From Saururus chinensis (lineage: Eukaryota; Streptophyta; Magnoliopsida; Piperales; Saururaceae), in assembly GCA_035235625.1 (NCBI GenBank), contig CP141145.1, positions 43,814,668 to 43,878,667 on the forward strand: a stretch of 64,000 bases of DNA. The letters are read 5' to 3'. The translations under genes were made by a program, and so were the position numbers. The notes under the pieces are model-generated. The model made no database searches. It was not told the DNA's origin and was given only the letters and a program-made list of their open reading frames with translations. Numbering within the stretch: position 1 is the stretch's first letter; each line of letters starts with the position of its first letter. Below, piece by piece: positions 45,854 to 58,854 of the stretch.

Positions 45854-48800
45854 TCATGCAGCAAGAAGTATAATGACAATTAGCAGGATGACACCGAAAA
45901 TCACCAGTAGCAAGCAGGTCTGCACCATAGAACCCATCAGTTAAACAACAAGAAGCAATGCATAGTAAAGTAAATGGTAAATTTCGCTTAAGGTAGGGCG
46001 GCAGGAAATGAAGGCTGATAGGGTTCAGGCTTTAATTTTTAAAGAAACAGTATGAAAGCCATTAAAAACTGTCAGATTTAGGGTTCAGATCCTATCACAA
46101 AATTTGATGGGATTGAACAGAGTTCAACGTGGAAGTTTTGTCATTGAAATTGACAACTCTTGCTTCGACAATCATAACTTGAGCTATAAAGGTCCAACCA
46201 GCGTACTCTTTGTGGCATTGAATACGTCTATCACATCTCTACCACTTCAATAAAATTTAAGTTGCAAGTCAATTCTTCTAGCTCAATTCGATGGTTTTGA
46301 ATGAGTTCCACATAAAAAGTGACTCTTCTGACTCCAACGCCCATAGGTTGAGCTACAAAGGTCTGATCAGCGCGTTCTTTGTGGTGTGTAATTCACCTCT
46401 GAGAGCTCTACTACATAAAATTTCAGATTTAAACTCAACAAATTTGATGAATTCGATATTGAAATACATGAGTTTGACATTGAAATCTTGACAAGGATGT
46501 CCAATTCAACACATAAGACATAAAATTCATTCTTTCTGGTGTGGAATTCATCTCTCAGAGCTCCAATATTTCATAAAATTTCAGATTTAAACTCAATTAA
46601 TTTGATGGGTTCGATGTCAAAATACACGAGTTCAACACTAAAATCTTGACAAGGATGTCCAATTCAACACATAACACAAAATCTGAAATTATATGACAAC
46701 TGGTAGAATTTTGATAGACGAATTCAATGGTACAAAGAACACACCAATGGATCCTCTGTAACTCAAGTTATGGGCCGTGGCAAACGATGACAGTGTCGCC
46801 CATAACTTTACCTAAATAGCTGAGTGGTGTGTTCCGACTGTTAAATTCGTCTCAGAGCTCTACCACATCATAAAATTTCCGATTTAAACTCAACTAAGTC
46901 AATGGGTGGGACATCAAATACCATGGTTAGACAATGAAATTGGCAATTTCAATGATTTATATTGAATCTATTGTCTTTTTAATGGTTTTTTATAGTTTTG
47001 ATGGTAGAAAAGTGGATGGGGATTTGAGACACTGGACCAATTTGGATTCAATTAGTTGAACCAATACTTGGGGTCAAAATGTAATTTTATAACTTTACTT
47101 TTGTTAAAAACTTAACCAGGATGAAAAGAAATTTTTTTTTAAGCTATTTTCCCACTATAGCGGGTAAGGTTTTGAAAAGACTATTGAAACAGGATTATTT
47201 TGTGAACCTGACAAAAAATTTAAATTCCCCATTCACTGCATAGTCTCTTTCATAGAGATGACACGCAGTGCAAATAAGATCTCCTTGTATTGCCCAGGCC
47301 TGTGGCAAGCCGGAAGGCACAAATACTCACTGCAGCCCCCACCTGATTCGACCTCACCAAAAAGTTATCTTAGTCAAAAAGTGGAGAAAATAGTAAAGGA
47401 GGGAAAAGATAAGGAGAGCGTATTTTAGTTGAAAGTGCCAGAAAACCTAATTTTCATAAAAATTACTTGCCTGACATCCATTTCCAAAAAGATGGTGTCT
47501 GACACCCTTATTTCTCATCTCTCTCCGCCCTAAACCAAAATTTCCCTAAACTAAATAATAAATGACCATAAAAATTTACCAACGAAGAGTTTGAATTTTG
47601 CGTTTTGGCTGCTTTCACCAGATGGGTATTTGATTGTGTGGTTGCAGCATAAGAACTCTCAATATTTGAATCAATGTCATCTGTTGGAATAAACCACAAA
47701 CATAATCGGTATCAAAGCAATAAGGATATTAATGCCTATTAGTCTAAATTGTGGAACAGATTAAACATACCAATCATATTTCCTTGCTCATGCACAAGCA
47801 CAGCAAGATCTTTAAAAATTTCATTCACCTCTCCAATCTGCTGCTGGATCTCCTGAATCCCTTGTTCTCTTTCCTCAATAATGGCCTCATTGAAGATGAC
47901 CTCATTATCTAGTTGTAAGACTTCCTGTCTGTAAGACATGGTCAAGTCAAATCACTAATTGTAAAGAGCAGGCCACACCTTAGAGCATTATCATCATAAA
48001 TTCTCAATGCAAAACTAATTAAAAACCATGAAGTCATTTACTTGTTAATTAGAATTAGACACATCAGAGGCAAAACAACAGAACCACTGACTCCCAACGT
48101 CGTTCATATATTATGATATGCAAGTCATGTTAACCTATCTTAAGCGCACCACAAAACCCAAAATAAAGAATTCAAAAGAAAAAAAGGAAGGCACAACTAA
48201 CCTTCTAGATTCCACAAGAAGAGCGCGCTCTTCAGGGCTTTTGTCTGAGCGGATGTCTAGTTCACTTGCTGTATAGCTGCATAAAAATTATAAATTCAAT
48301 AAATTACCACTTCTGTGAAGCAGTCATGGTCAATGGCTATAAACATTAAAAATTAAAACTAACATACAAACAGAGAAAAACAAAGTAAAGGCAGTTCCAC
48401 ATCAGAGAGTTAAAAACATAATTGTCCTTATAAACTCATGAGGATGAGAAGATCCTAAAATGGTAAACCCTACAAGAGCTACATGTGCTTTAGTTTAATA
48501 ATGAGACAACCAGACCTAGTTTCCATTATCCAAAAACATATGCAATGGAAATGCAGAAACAGAACAAGGAACAACAACATATATTTTCCACTTACAACTC
48601 AAATTAAGTTGTAAAGCACTGCACTAACGGCTGAAATAAGTTTTAAAGCTAACCATCAACATCTCAAAAGTGCTTCCAACAGGGGATTTTCTCTTCAAGC
48701 AAAGCTTCTCTTGACCTCTATCAAAAAAATTCTAAATCGATCCTTGTGCACGCTAGAAAATTTGCATCCAACTGGGAAAATACCCAAAGGCAATTTCCTT

Positions 48801-51800
48801 GCTATTGATTATTTTAAACCAATTCCTTATTTTCAGAGTTCAATTCCTGTTTTGCTGTATTAAAACTTTGCTTGATATTTTCTGTAATTTGATCTTAGGC
48901 TGCACTGTTATTGTAACGACCCAATTTTCCAGATTTTTTTTTTGTAAACAAAATGTCTTACCATATTGCAATAAAATACAATTCATATTAAAATATTCTC
49001 CATAACAAAATTTCTCAAGAGAATCTGGCTGTTCATTTTCCATGACCTTTGGTTAGGATGATTACCATGGAGGCGAACTGAAACATGAAGATGAATAAAA
49101 TAGACATATTTACTGTGGCCGCTACAGTACTCTCAAATGTGCAATTGGATCATCGGCCGCTCACGCTCAAACCCATTCAATCTTACTTCATTGTGAGATG
49201 AGGATTAAGGCTTATCCTCATCCTTCGTGGCTGACAATCACGTTCTCCCCTCTCCATGTGTTTCTCTCCCCCTCCATGTGTTTCTCTTCTCTTCTGCCTC
49301 CTTTCCCCTCTCTATTGAGTCCTCCGTGATAAAATAATGGGTGTTATCCTTCCTCATTTAGGATTAGGATTTCCATCCTAATTAAACCTCTATCTCCACT
49401 TAAAACTTCCCAACTAAGCCAATTTCCTAGTTTAATTAAATGTCCCACATTTAGGCTAAACAACCCATTAAGTACAATTTTCGTAATTAACAATTAAACC
49501 ATGTTTACAAGTGGGTCCCACATGTGTATGCCAGTCCATAATTAAAATTTGGAATAAAATAAAAATAAAATTTGAAAACTTGTATCACCCTCATCAAACC
49601 TATGTTTTTTGCACTCTTGGTACCGTTATAATAGGCTCAAAGTTTACTTTCTATTTGAATAGGTTCCACTCTCAAACTTACTATGCAGGGGAAGAAATTA
49701 GATAAATAAGATACTAGGGTCAAAATTATTGGTCGTTACAGTTATAGATTTTAAAGTTTATAAATTTCATATGAGAGCATACACTTTTCATACTATAGGA
49801 GTTCTTATCATTCATCTTGTGGTTGATCAAAGCTGATAAGCATTTTGTTTGCTAATATTTTTCAAAAAACGAAATCTGGCCACTGTATCTTTTTAAAAAT
49901 GCAGTACTAAGTACATAGCTACAGTACACCATGGTACCATATATTACCTTATACTATATGTGAAACCTACAGACCATAGAAATTCTACAAACATTTTCTC
50001 ATTGAGATTTTAGCTTGTTTATTTTCATAAGTCAATACTTATACCCTTAAATTAAAAAGGTCATACTTGCTGGCACACCTATCAACACATATAAACCAAG
50101 AGCCATCATTTCCTGATCAGAAGTGTTGTTTGACCACACAAAAATTCATACTATGACCAGTATGTCCCATTTTAGAAGCCTTATGAAAGTACCAGCACAA
50201 ATTCTTCAGGCTCTGCAGATTCATAATAAAGTGTCTAGCTCCAAAAATCAAGTGTTGAATGACTCTTGAAGAAGATACTCAATCTAGAAATTCAACAGTA
50301 ACTGATAAACCTGTCTAAAATAGGCTTGATCTTTCCAGAAAGCAATCCACACAAACAAAATATGCAGAACCCATCATCAATAACAAGTCTAAGGAACATA
50401 TCATGTATAAAATTGGGACAAAAAACAAAATTATATAAACCTGGATGGAAGAACAGCCTGAGGAATAAATGGAGCATAGGCAGTCTCCCTCTCAGCTGCA
50501 AGCCGCTGAGCCTTCTGAAACTCTCTCAGAACTGCTTGAAAATCTTTAGCAAGCTTAGCATCTGCAATTTTCTTGCTAACCTGAATTCATTTTATAATAT
50601 ATCAACAGTTTTGACATCTTTTCTCCCTTAAAAAATTATAAATTTACAAAATTACAAAATAGAAACAAAATCATGCAACCATGTGTATAATACTTTTATG
50701 ATGACATCAGGCGACATGTTAGGTTTCTGCCTTTGCTTTTAACAATAAAGCCAGTTCCTTTCAGTTCAGATGCGCTAAATTAATGTTGACTGTCTGGATA
50801 ACACAAATGGTCACTTTCAGGTCTGAATGAAAACTCACGCATCAACATGCTCCAAAGGTAAAATAACATGGTCCAAAAAAACAAAGACAATATTGGCATG
50901 TTAACATGCTGATTAAAAAATATATTATAAGCCCAAGAGCACCACAATAAGTGGCATTCTCATAGTGTAAGTAAACTATCTTGTCCATTCATTTCCTTAT
51001 ATCAGTATTTCATCATTTACTTGCTGAGATGTATTTACTTCTTCATTTATTCTGTTCATCCTCTAAAAAAATTTTTCAGGTCAGAACCTATATATGCCAT
51101 TAATTGAAGTACTTGAATTTTAAAACAGGAAGAAAAAGAACAAGTGGTAGATGCACTTACACTGACTTCAGTGTGCTGATCTGTTTCACTAGCTTGTTTA
51201 AGTTTTGCCGAGGTGTCTTTTACCAACTGTCCAATATGTAGTCTCGTTTTATGCCTGCCAAACAAAGGGGCAAACTGACGAATAATTAATTTACTAAAAA
51301 GCAATTGCTATTACCTGCTAAAAAAAAACTTATTAAAGAGCAAAATTGCTGCAGATGGTAATTCAGATGTGACTACTCCAAGAAATCACACAACCAAGTA
51401 AACACAGATGCCATCAGACGGTATATACATTACATCAGTTGTAGCATTTTTCAAATCCGGATAAAGCAAATAGATATCACAAGATGCCTACCAGTACTAC
51501 AAAAAGTAAGTAATTGCCTTTCAAACTAGCAGTGAAAAGCAATTTTGAAAGCATTCACGAAATTGTAGCCAATCCACAAGCTTCATTAAAGGCTAAATTA
51601 CCTAGCATGTGCTTGTCTGAAAAAGTGTTAGATAGTAATGAATTGTAAACAACCGTCCTATTGACTTCTAAATGCATGCTCCCTCCTAAAATCCAACGTT
51701 CCAAATTCATAATCATAATTCACGGTAATAGTAAAAGCTCTACACTATCGATATCCATTGCTTTCTACAAAATATTTACAAGCACATTTTCTGAGACTTT

Positions 51801-52485
51801 CGTCCGTCAAAACTTCCCAAACCAAGGAATAACTTGCATAGAGAGTGCCATAGTAAGATAAGCGGTCGTAGTTGCTCATGTACCATAAAAAATACAAGCC
51901 AACAATGCGAAAACCATATTCCAATTGAGCAATTAAGTTTACTGCCAAAGAGTCAACGAATAAAGGCTGCTACTGCTTATCGTTTTCACCAAAAAAGTTG
52001 AATAAACAAGACACACTACAGGTTAATAAGAATTGAGTGCATGATTTCACGTATAGGCTCTTAAGAATCGAAGCCAGAAAAGAGACAGCTCCAGCACACC
52101 CACCATAACAGCTACGATTTACCGATTGATTATTACAGATTTAAGGCAAAAAGACTGAGGATTTTTTTTAAAAAAAAAAGGACCCAATTTTGAAAAAACG
52201 GCAACATAAATTAATCCACAGAGAAGTAGAGAACTGATAATTTATTCAATTCCAAAGAATAAAATAAGTAGAATTCACTGAAGGATAGCAAACTCACAGC
52301 TTTTCGCGGAGCTCGGGCGTGTCTTTGGGGGTTCCAAGGGTATTAACGAGTCGCTGAAACGTGGAGACAGCGGTGTTGACCTGGAAGATACCGGCGGCCA
52401 CCGCCTGCGTCGGATCGCTCTTGCCGTTGACGAAATCTCGCCGAACGGGAAGTCGTCTACCCGATTCCAGATCCTGGAAGCTCAT
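45854..52485 (-). CDS. SYP22: SYP2-type syntaxin (vacuolar/prevacuolar Qa-SNARE)
   Basis: Seven exons give 273 residues: 52485-52298, 51254-51161, 50580-50441, 48276-48202, 47928-47771, 47680-47580 and 45919-45854. The start [18 protein letters not shown] and [20 protein letters not shown] match SYP21/SYP22 (PEP12/VAM3). A three-helix N-terminal domain (residues about 30-150) is followed by the SNARE motif, [20 protein letters not shown] then [15 protein letters not shown] and further into exon 6; the glutamine of HEQGNMI is the expected central-layer Q. The last exon encodes only the membrane anchor, [20 protein letters not shown], ending in AA. These Qa-SNAREs drive fusion at the prevacuolar compartment and vacuole. 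All introns are GT-AG. Intron 4 holds a solo LTR and intron 6 a direct-repeat cluster. The symbol denotes the SYP2 group; the exact paralogue is not fixed. Confidence 0.94.
46130..46930. repeat. Diverged direct-repeat cluster in the last intron of the syntaxin gene
   Basis: About four irregular units share ATAAAATTTCAGATTTAAACT, AATTTGATGGGTTCGA-like and TTGACAAGGATGTCCAATTC words, with landmarks near 46240, 46415, 46570 and 46870. Spacing ranges from about 155 to 300 bp. Word order is partly preserved. I cannot assign it to a transposon family; no terminal motif or coding potential is seen. Confidence 0.65.
48912..49740. mobile_element. Solo LTR of a retrotransposon in intron 4 of the syntaxin gene
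   Basis: The 829-bp element starts TGTAACGACC and ends GGTCGTTACA, so it opens with TG and closes with CA inside a short inverted repeat. The 5-bp sequence GTTAT flanks it on both sides (48907-48911 and 49741-49745), as expected for LTR-retrotransposon integration. No internal region or second LTR is present, so this is a solo LTR left by recombination. The matching target duplication suggests a moderately recent event. The superfamily cannot be decided from the LTR alone. Confidence 0.85.
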
Positions 52486-55400
52486 CCTAACACCGCGCCC
52501 CGATTACGACAATTGAAATCAAACAAAAGTTGCAGAAAACAAAGGTCTTCAGGAAAAATAAATAGAACGCCTTAATTATTTCGGAGGAATTTGGAGGAAA
52601 CGGATTGGAGATGGGATTTACTGCAAAGAGAAACAAAAAAACGAAGGATCCAATTAGGGAGGGGAGAAACGATCCTAATCAACAAATTGGAACCGAGATT
52701 TCAGATGAAGCGAAGGCGGCGGGGGAATTCCGAAGGTCGGAAGCAGGAAGAATGCCGATGATGAAGAACAATTACAATAACCGATCAAATGCGAATTGGC
52801 CTTGAATAATGAATAGGCCCATAGCTCATGCTCATGCGGCCCTTATTTTGTTTTTTTAGTTTGGGTGGGGGAGGGAAGGTCCGCAAAGGGCCCCGCCTTA
52901 TATCGTGCCGGGCACGACCGGGAAACGTCAGCTTCGAGAGGGCACTTTTGGTTTTGGACGGAGTCGGCGGTTGCAAGCCTTAGAACATCTTCGGGGTTTT
53001 GAAAAATATTCGGTGGGTTTTTCAAATGGCATCTCCCGGTAAGATAGAGACTCGTGAATTTTAACCATAAATGTCATTTTTAAGTAAAAATAGTTATTTT
53101 AAAAAAAATATATAATAAAAATATTAAAAAATAAGTATTTAAAGTCCCAATATGGGAGTTCAAAAAGTCCTAACTTACTTGCGGATGCCCTGGGAGAGAA
53201 AAACCACTCTTCAATTTGGCATAAGCAAAATACTCACTTAGTTATATTTTAATAGTTCTATTTGATAACAAATTTATTTTGTATTAACAATTCTATTTTA
53301 TTAAATTCAAGTGGATAAGTACTTTAAAAAAATACCTTCTCTTATATATAGGTTTCACTACTTAATAAAAATTATTAATTTTTAAAATATTTATATTATT
53401 ATTATTAAAGTGAGAAATAAGCCAAAATTTTTTGTCATGTTATACATATATTACTCTTTTAAATAAATTTTTAATTAATTAAAATTTTAAACTATTATTA
53501 AAGTAATAAAGGGGGTTTAGATTTTTGTCATGTTATGCTATATTACCTTTTTAAATAAACTCTTAATTAATTAAAATTTTAAATTATTATTAATGTGAGA
53601 AAGACAATAGTGATTTTTGTCATGTTACCTATATTACTTTTTCAAATAAACTCTTAATTAATTAACAATTCAAACTATTATTAAAATAAGAAGGGGTGTA
53701 AATTTTTGTCATGTTATACCTATATTACCCTTTAAAAAATTTATTAATTAATTAAAAATTTAAGAGACTTAAAATATTTTTGTCTTATTATATTCATATT
53801 GCTCTTTCAAATAAATTCTTAATTAATTAAAATTTTAATAGACATAAAAAAAATTGTCATGTTATACCCATATTGCCCTTGTAAGAAAATAATTAATTCA
53901 TAATTTAAGAGACTTAAAATATTTTTTTTCATGTTATGCCTTGTTGCCCTTCAAAAAAAACTCTTAATTAATTAAGAATTCAAGAGGTTTAAAATAATAT
54001 AATAATTTTTATGCCTATATTACTTTTTCAAATAAACTCTTAATTATTGAAGGGAAAGGGGGAGGAGATATTTTTCCCAAGCTATTTCTATATTACCCTT
54101 TCAAATAAATTGTTAATTAATTTAGAATATAAGAGACCTAAAATATTACAATAATTTCTATGCTTATATTGTCATTTCAAATAAACTCTTAATTAATTTA
54201 GAATTAAATTTTGCTATGTTATGACTATATTACTCTTTCAAATAAACTCTTAATTAATTTTCTATATTGCACTTTTAAAAAAACTTTTTAATTAATTTAG
54301 AATTGAAAATACTTAAAATATTACAATAATTTTTATGCCTATATTACCGTTTAAAATAAACACTAAATTATCTTAGAATGATATTTTTCCACCTTATGCC
54401 TATATTGTCCTTCTAAAGAAACTATTCATTAATTTAAAATTCAAAACACTTAAAATATTACAATGATTTATACGCCTATATTGTCATTTCAAAAAAACTC
54501 TTAATTGACTTAAAATACAATAGACTTAAAATATTGTAATAATTTCTCCAATAAGTATTAACCTTTTTACCACATAAAAAATATAAATTTCATAGTCATA
54601 ATTGGTTTAGAACTTATTAAAGTGAGAAGAAGGGCATATATATACTTATATTATTATTAAACTAAGAAGGGGGAAGGAGAGATTTTTGTCATGTTATGCC
54701 TATATTGTCATTTTAAATAAACTATCAATTAATTTAAAATCTAAGATATTTAAAATATTACAATAATTTTTTCAATAAGTATAATCTTGTTATCACATAA
54801 AAATTAAAGATTTCATAATCATAATTAGTTTAGAACTTACTAGAGTGAGAAAGAAGGCAAACATTTTTTTCATTGATATCCTAAATTACCTATAATTTAT
54901 ATATATTTTATTAAAGTGAAAAAAGAGTTGAGATTTTTGTTATAAAAGTCGTAAATTACATCCAATATATAAAAAATATTATTTATGATCTTTTATATGT
55001 AAAACAAGTAAGATAATTAAACTTGAAGCTCAATTACATATAATAATATAAGACTAAACTTATAGAATGTAACACTTGTATTATACAACACTTTTATTAG
55101 TAGCTATTAATATGAGATAATGAATGTATTATAAAGTTTGGTTGACCTTTTAGAGATTTATGTTGCAACTAGATATTGTGGTCCTCTTCGATGAATAAAG
55201 GTGGTATCTAGTGTCAGAGACCTTGTGATAAAAAAATTCCGTGGACGGAGAAATTATTCATTGGTTCCCATCGATGCACCCAAGTCACTGCCCAAACATG
55301 GTACTTGGTTCCTACTTAACATGTGTCCATCACATTTAAATGTAAAACACTTGTGAAGCAAGCTTTGGCCAAAGCCCCACAAGGCGTATCCTCCTCCACT

Positions 55401-56955
55401 CACCCCAAACCTTGTGATTGGACATGTGATCAGGTCGTGAAACTTCCCCGGCGTAGCCACTCTTGGTGAAGCTAGCTTCCTAACTATTAATCATGGGAAA
55501 TTGATGAAACATGCATTAATGCAGACACCTCACCCAAAAACACAAGCCATTAAGTATTTTGCGTTAATGCGTGCACTCTTGATTTCTCATGATAATTGGC
55601 CGGAGAGGCTTAACTAGGTAATTACATCTCACGTGATTTGATAGCAACACAAAAAGAAGGGGCAAGTTGAGTAGCAACAATTGAGTAATGTAAAAGATAT
55701 ATTATTTTAGTTTTAAATTAATAAATGTATTTATTGTTATTTAGTTTTTTAAAATAATATATTTTTATTTTATTTTAAAATATTAAATATAACTATTAAT
55801 TTAAAATATATAGAGTATCAAAATAAAATATACGTTTAAATAAATATAGACTTGTGTATAATAAACCATTTTGGCTATTAATAAAAGTTAAACTGGGCAG
55901 GTGTCACAAGGATCGAAATTTACTATGATTCTATATATATTTTGTGGTTTGAATGACTTTGATAATAAGTAGCCTTCTCACTTTTTTAGCACACACACAA
56001 TTATAAGAAAATGTGCGCATACTATAAAGAACAACGGAAGTAAAGAGAAAAAGGGTCTAGCCCAAAAACCTTTATGTATTTGATGTTATATAAAGCGTTT
56101 GATTTGAATCTTAGTGCCAAGACTCAACCCACTGACTCTCATTTTGAGATTACAATGTATTCTTACCCTTTTATATCCATTGGTCATAGCCAAGTGGTTA
56201 CAACATGACCCTCATAACTCAGCCCATTATGTTATTCGTAACTATACATAATCATATGTAATCACTTACAATTATGTACAAGAACGTGTAACAATACCTC
56301 AATTAGTAGGTAGCAATCATTAGTAACTACTATCATATTCTATGTGCCAATGAGAAAGATAAGATATGACCATGCCCTTAATATGCCCTCCATGCGCCCT
56401 CCATACCTTTGAATATGTGTTAGGTTACTTTCGTCGTCTGCACATGAACTCTTCCCCTATACAACAATTTAAAGGGTGTTACAACTGACAAGTTTTGAAT
56501 CATTCGACCAAAACCGCTATTTTAATGCCTTTAGCAGTTCAAACATAATAGTGAGTCACCAGTCAGCTGCACACATGTCAACTCAACGCATATGTTTTTT
56601 ATGTATTTAATTTTTTAAAAATATATTATTAATTTTTTATACAATATATACCTATATTATGAACAACTAAGAAAAAAGTTAACATGATTTTTTTTTTAAA
56701 AGTTTGTGAAGGTAAATATAGAGGCTTTTTAAATAAAAATGAGACCTTGTTGTAATAAAATAAAATAAAAATGCGACATAAATCAACGGCAGCTTCATCG
56801 CGTTCACAGTCATCTGACCCACGTGTGGAGGTTGCTCGTGTCCTTCGGAAAAATTGGATAACGATAAGAAGTGGATAGAAAGAGCACAAGATGAGAGCGG
56901 CAATCTGCACGACGGTTTCACAATCATTCAAAAGCAATTAAGAAGAAGAAGATCC
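52486..56955. other. Intergenic between divergent genes
   Basis: The 52486-52830 part is likely the 5' leader and promoter of the syntaxin gene. Bases 52840-52990 are GC-rich. Bases 53090-54910 are a degenerate AT-rich repeat array, listed separately. Bases 54911-56850 show no supported gene; a minus-strand frame at 55460-55254 lies in a GC-richer segment but resembles nothing known. Bases 56850-56955 are probably the 5' leader of LTD. Confidence 0.55.
53400..54910. repeat. AT-rich degenerate satellite-like array
   Basis: A unit of about 70-110 bp recurs at least twelve times. Each has a GTCATGTTATGCCTATATTA-like block (often shortened to ATGCCTATATTAC), then CTTTCAAATAAACTCTTAAT-like, ending in TTAATTAATTTAGAATT and often AAGAGACTTAAAATATT. 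Units vary strongly in sequence and length, which points to an old array or to repeated local duplication. No coding potential is seen. Confidence 0.75.
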
Positions 56956-58203
56956 ATGGCGTCGATCCCTTGTGCTATACATCTGTATTGCCCTCCTTCA
57001 CAGTCTTCTTCCTCTTCCCAACAACTTCATTCTTCCTCATGGAACCTCAAGTCCTCCTTCCTCGGCATGCGAAAGAGGCTTGCCTGGTTTAGACCTGGCA
57101 AGATCGGGCTGAAGGTGGCCCCCGTGTCCGGCTTTCGAGCCACATCCTGGTTTCGGTTCGGAAAGAATGGAGTCGATGCTGAGGGCGCCGGGATCTATGG
57201 AAGCCAGGGTCGCGATGACTTCGACCGCGACGACGTTGAACAGGTTACTGCTGTCCTCCTCTGTGTTGTGTTGTTTGTTGTCGATTTGTTTATTTTTCTC
57301 TGTGATTTTTATTTAACCATTTCCTGCATACGTTAATTTTCACTTCTTAGTAACGATATCTTAGTTTTCTCAGAGTTATCGATCTGACTCGATATCATTG
57401 GAATTTACACGAGTGAAAATGAGTTCCTCAGAGAGAGATAGGGATAACATGTAAATTTTCCTTGCATACGTTGGTGAATATTTATTAGCAGATGAATTTG
57501 AATCTGTTTTATTAAAATCATCGTCAATAAATTTGAAGATGTTATATTATAATCATAATTATAATCTTAGTAACGGCTTTCCCTAACGATGTGAGTGTGG
57601 GAGACATGGATCTTACGCCTCCATAAAAGTGCCAGAAGTTTAACTACTGCATGAAGACTCAGGCATTGGCTGTTTAGAGCATGTTAATGTTAGCAAATGA
57701 ACTGAAATGCTTAGACTTTAGCTGAGACGATTACCGCTTGAATGTATCCAAATAAATAAATAAAACAAATGCCCTCTTGAATTGATTTTCTTCGTATTAC
57801 CGTAGTTTTATTACCTTAGTTTTCATAGAGACTGGTAACAGCCGAACCAGTTTTCTAGCGTTATTTTGGTTTAGTGACTGTAGATCGCTGAAGGATTTTT
57901 TTACTGAAAAAGTTACTGATGACAAAAGTTGCTATACTTCATATGCAGTATTTCAACTACATGGGCATGCTGGCAGTTGAGGGATCATATGATAAGATGG
58001 AAGCTCTTCTGAGTGAAAATATTCATCCAGTTGATATCTTGTTGCTAATGGCTGCTTCTGAGGGGGATAAGCCTAAAATTGAGGAGCTAATGAGAGCGGG
58101 TGCAAAATACGATGTCAAAGACGGAGATGGCAGAACTGCTCTCGATAGAGCAGCAGAGGAGATCAAAGACTTCATCCTTGGATTTTCTGTCCAGAAATCA
58201 TGA
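56956..58203 (+). CDS. LTD: LTD/GDC1, plastid ankyrin protein for LHCP import to the thylakoid
   Basis: Two exons, 56956-57243 and 57949-58203, give 180 residues, against about 175 in known plants. The ATG at 56956 (MASIPCAIHLYC) opens a serine-rich chloroplast transit peptide of about 60 residues. The mature part has FRFGKNGVDAEGAGIYGSQG then RDDFDRDDVEQ, and continues across the intron with YFNYMGMLAVEGSYDKMEAL and HPVDILLLMAASEGDKPKIE. One ankyrin-like repeat, ELMRAGAKYDVKDGDGRTAL followed by DRA, precedes the end, FILGFSVQKS. In Arabidopsis and rice the protein binds light-harvesting proteins at the envelope and passes them to the chloroplast SRP pathway; loss gives granum-poor chloroplasts. 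The intron is GT-AG and both borders fall between codons. No irregularity is seen. Confidence 0.95.
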
Positions 58204-58854
58204 AAATTTGGTTTTTCACCTTTTGTTTTTTTGGCCCTTCGAGTTCTCTGTTTTGTGATCTATGCGGTCCTGTTTACAATTAGCTGTAGATGAAGGATAG
58301 AGGCTGGCAGGAGGTCTCGCTTTGTAGCAATTTGATGGGTGGCCCTTGAAGCTTGATTTTTTTGTTTTTGTTTTTGTTTTTACCTAATCAATGTTTCAAA
58401 AAGAATTACTGAAAGCAAAACTGCCGGGCATATTAAAATCTTTCTCAATCAATTTGTACACTGTAGTTTTTCGGAAATAGCCGAACACACATGCACAAGT
58501 AACAAAAATTTTGGCCTTGGGCCTTATGATGTCAACCACATTCGATTTTGTATACAATTTTCATTTTGATAATATCGGCAGCTTTATAGTGTGCACAGAA
58601 GGAACAAGCATCAACACTCTGTCCACTGGTAAGATACAAAGGATAATAATAACTAAGCACTAGTCTAGCCTCTTTGGACCTGATAGTGTGTTGCAGTTGC
58701 GAATAACAAGATCATTGCAATCACATAGTTCCGCAGTCTCCGTTTAGATATATAGTGTAAGCAATAAAAAAACAGAAGAGGAAGTAAATTTGGAAATTAT
58801 ACATCTCTCAAATTTACACATAATAATAACTATAAGTTAGTAAAACCCTAGGAA
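58204..58854. other. Intergenic between convergent genes
   Basis: This holds the 3' UTRs of LTD (rightward) and of the chloroplast lipocalin (leftward). T-rich runs occur near 58350-58385. No gene, repeat family or RNA is recognised. Confidence 0.5.

Noticed and set aside
54911-56850. Possible further genes before LTD
   Set aside because: Frames such as the one at 55460-55254 on the minus strand are short, lack family features and show no supporting splice structure.
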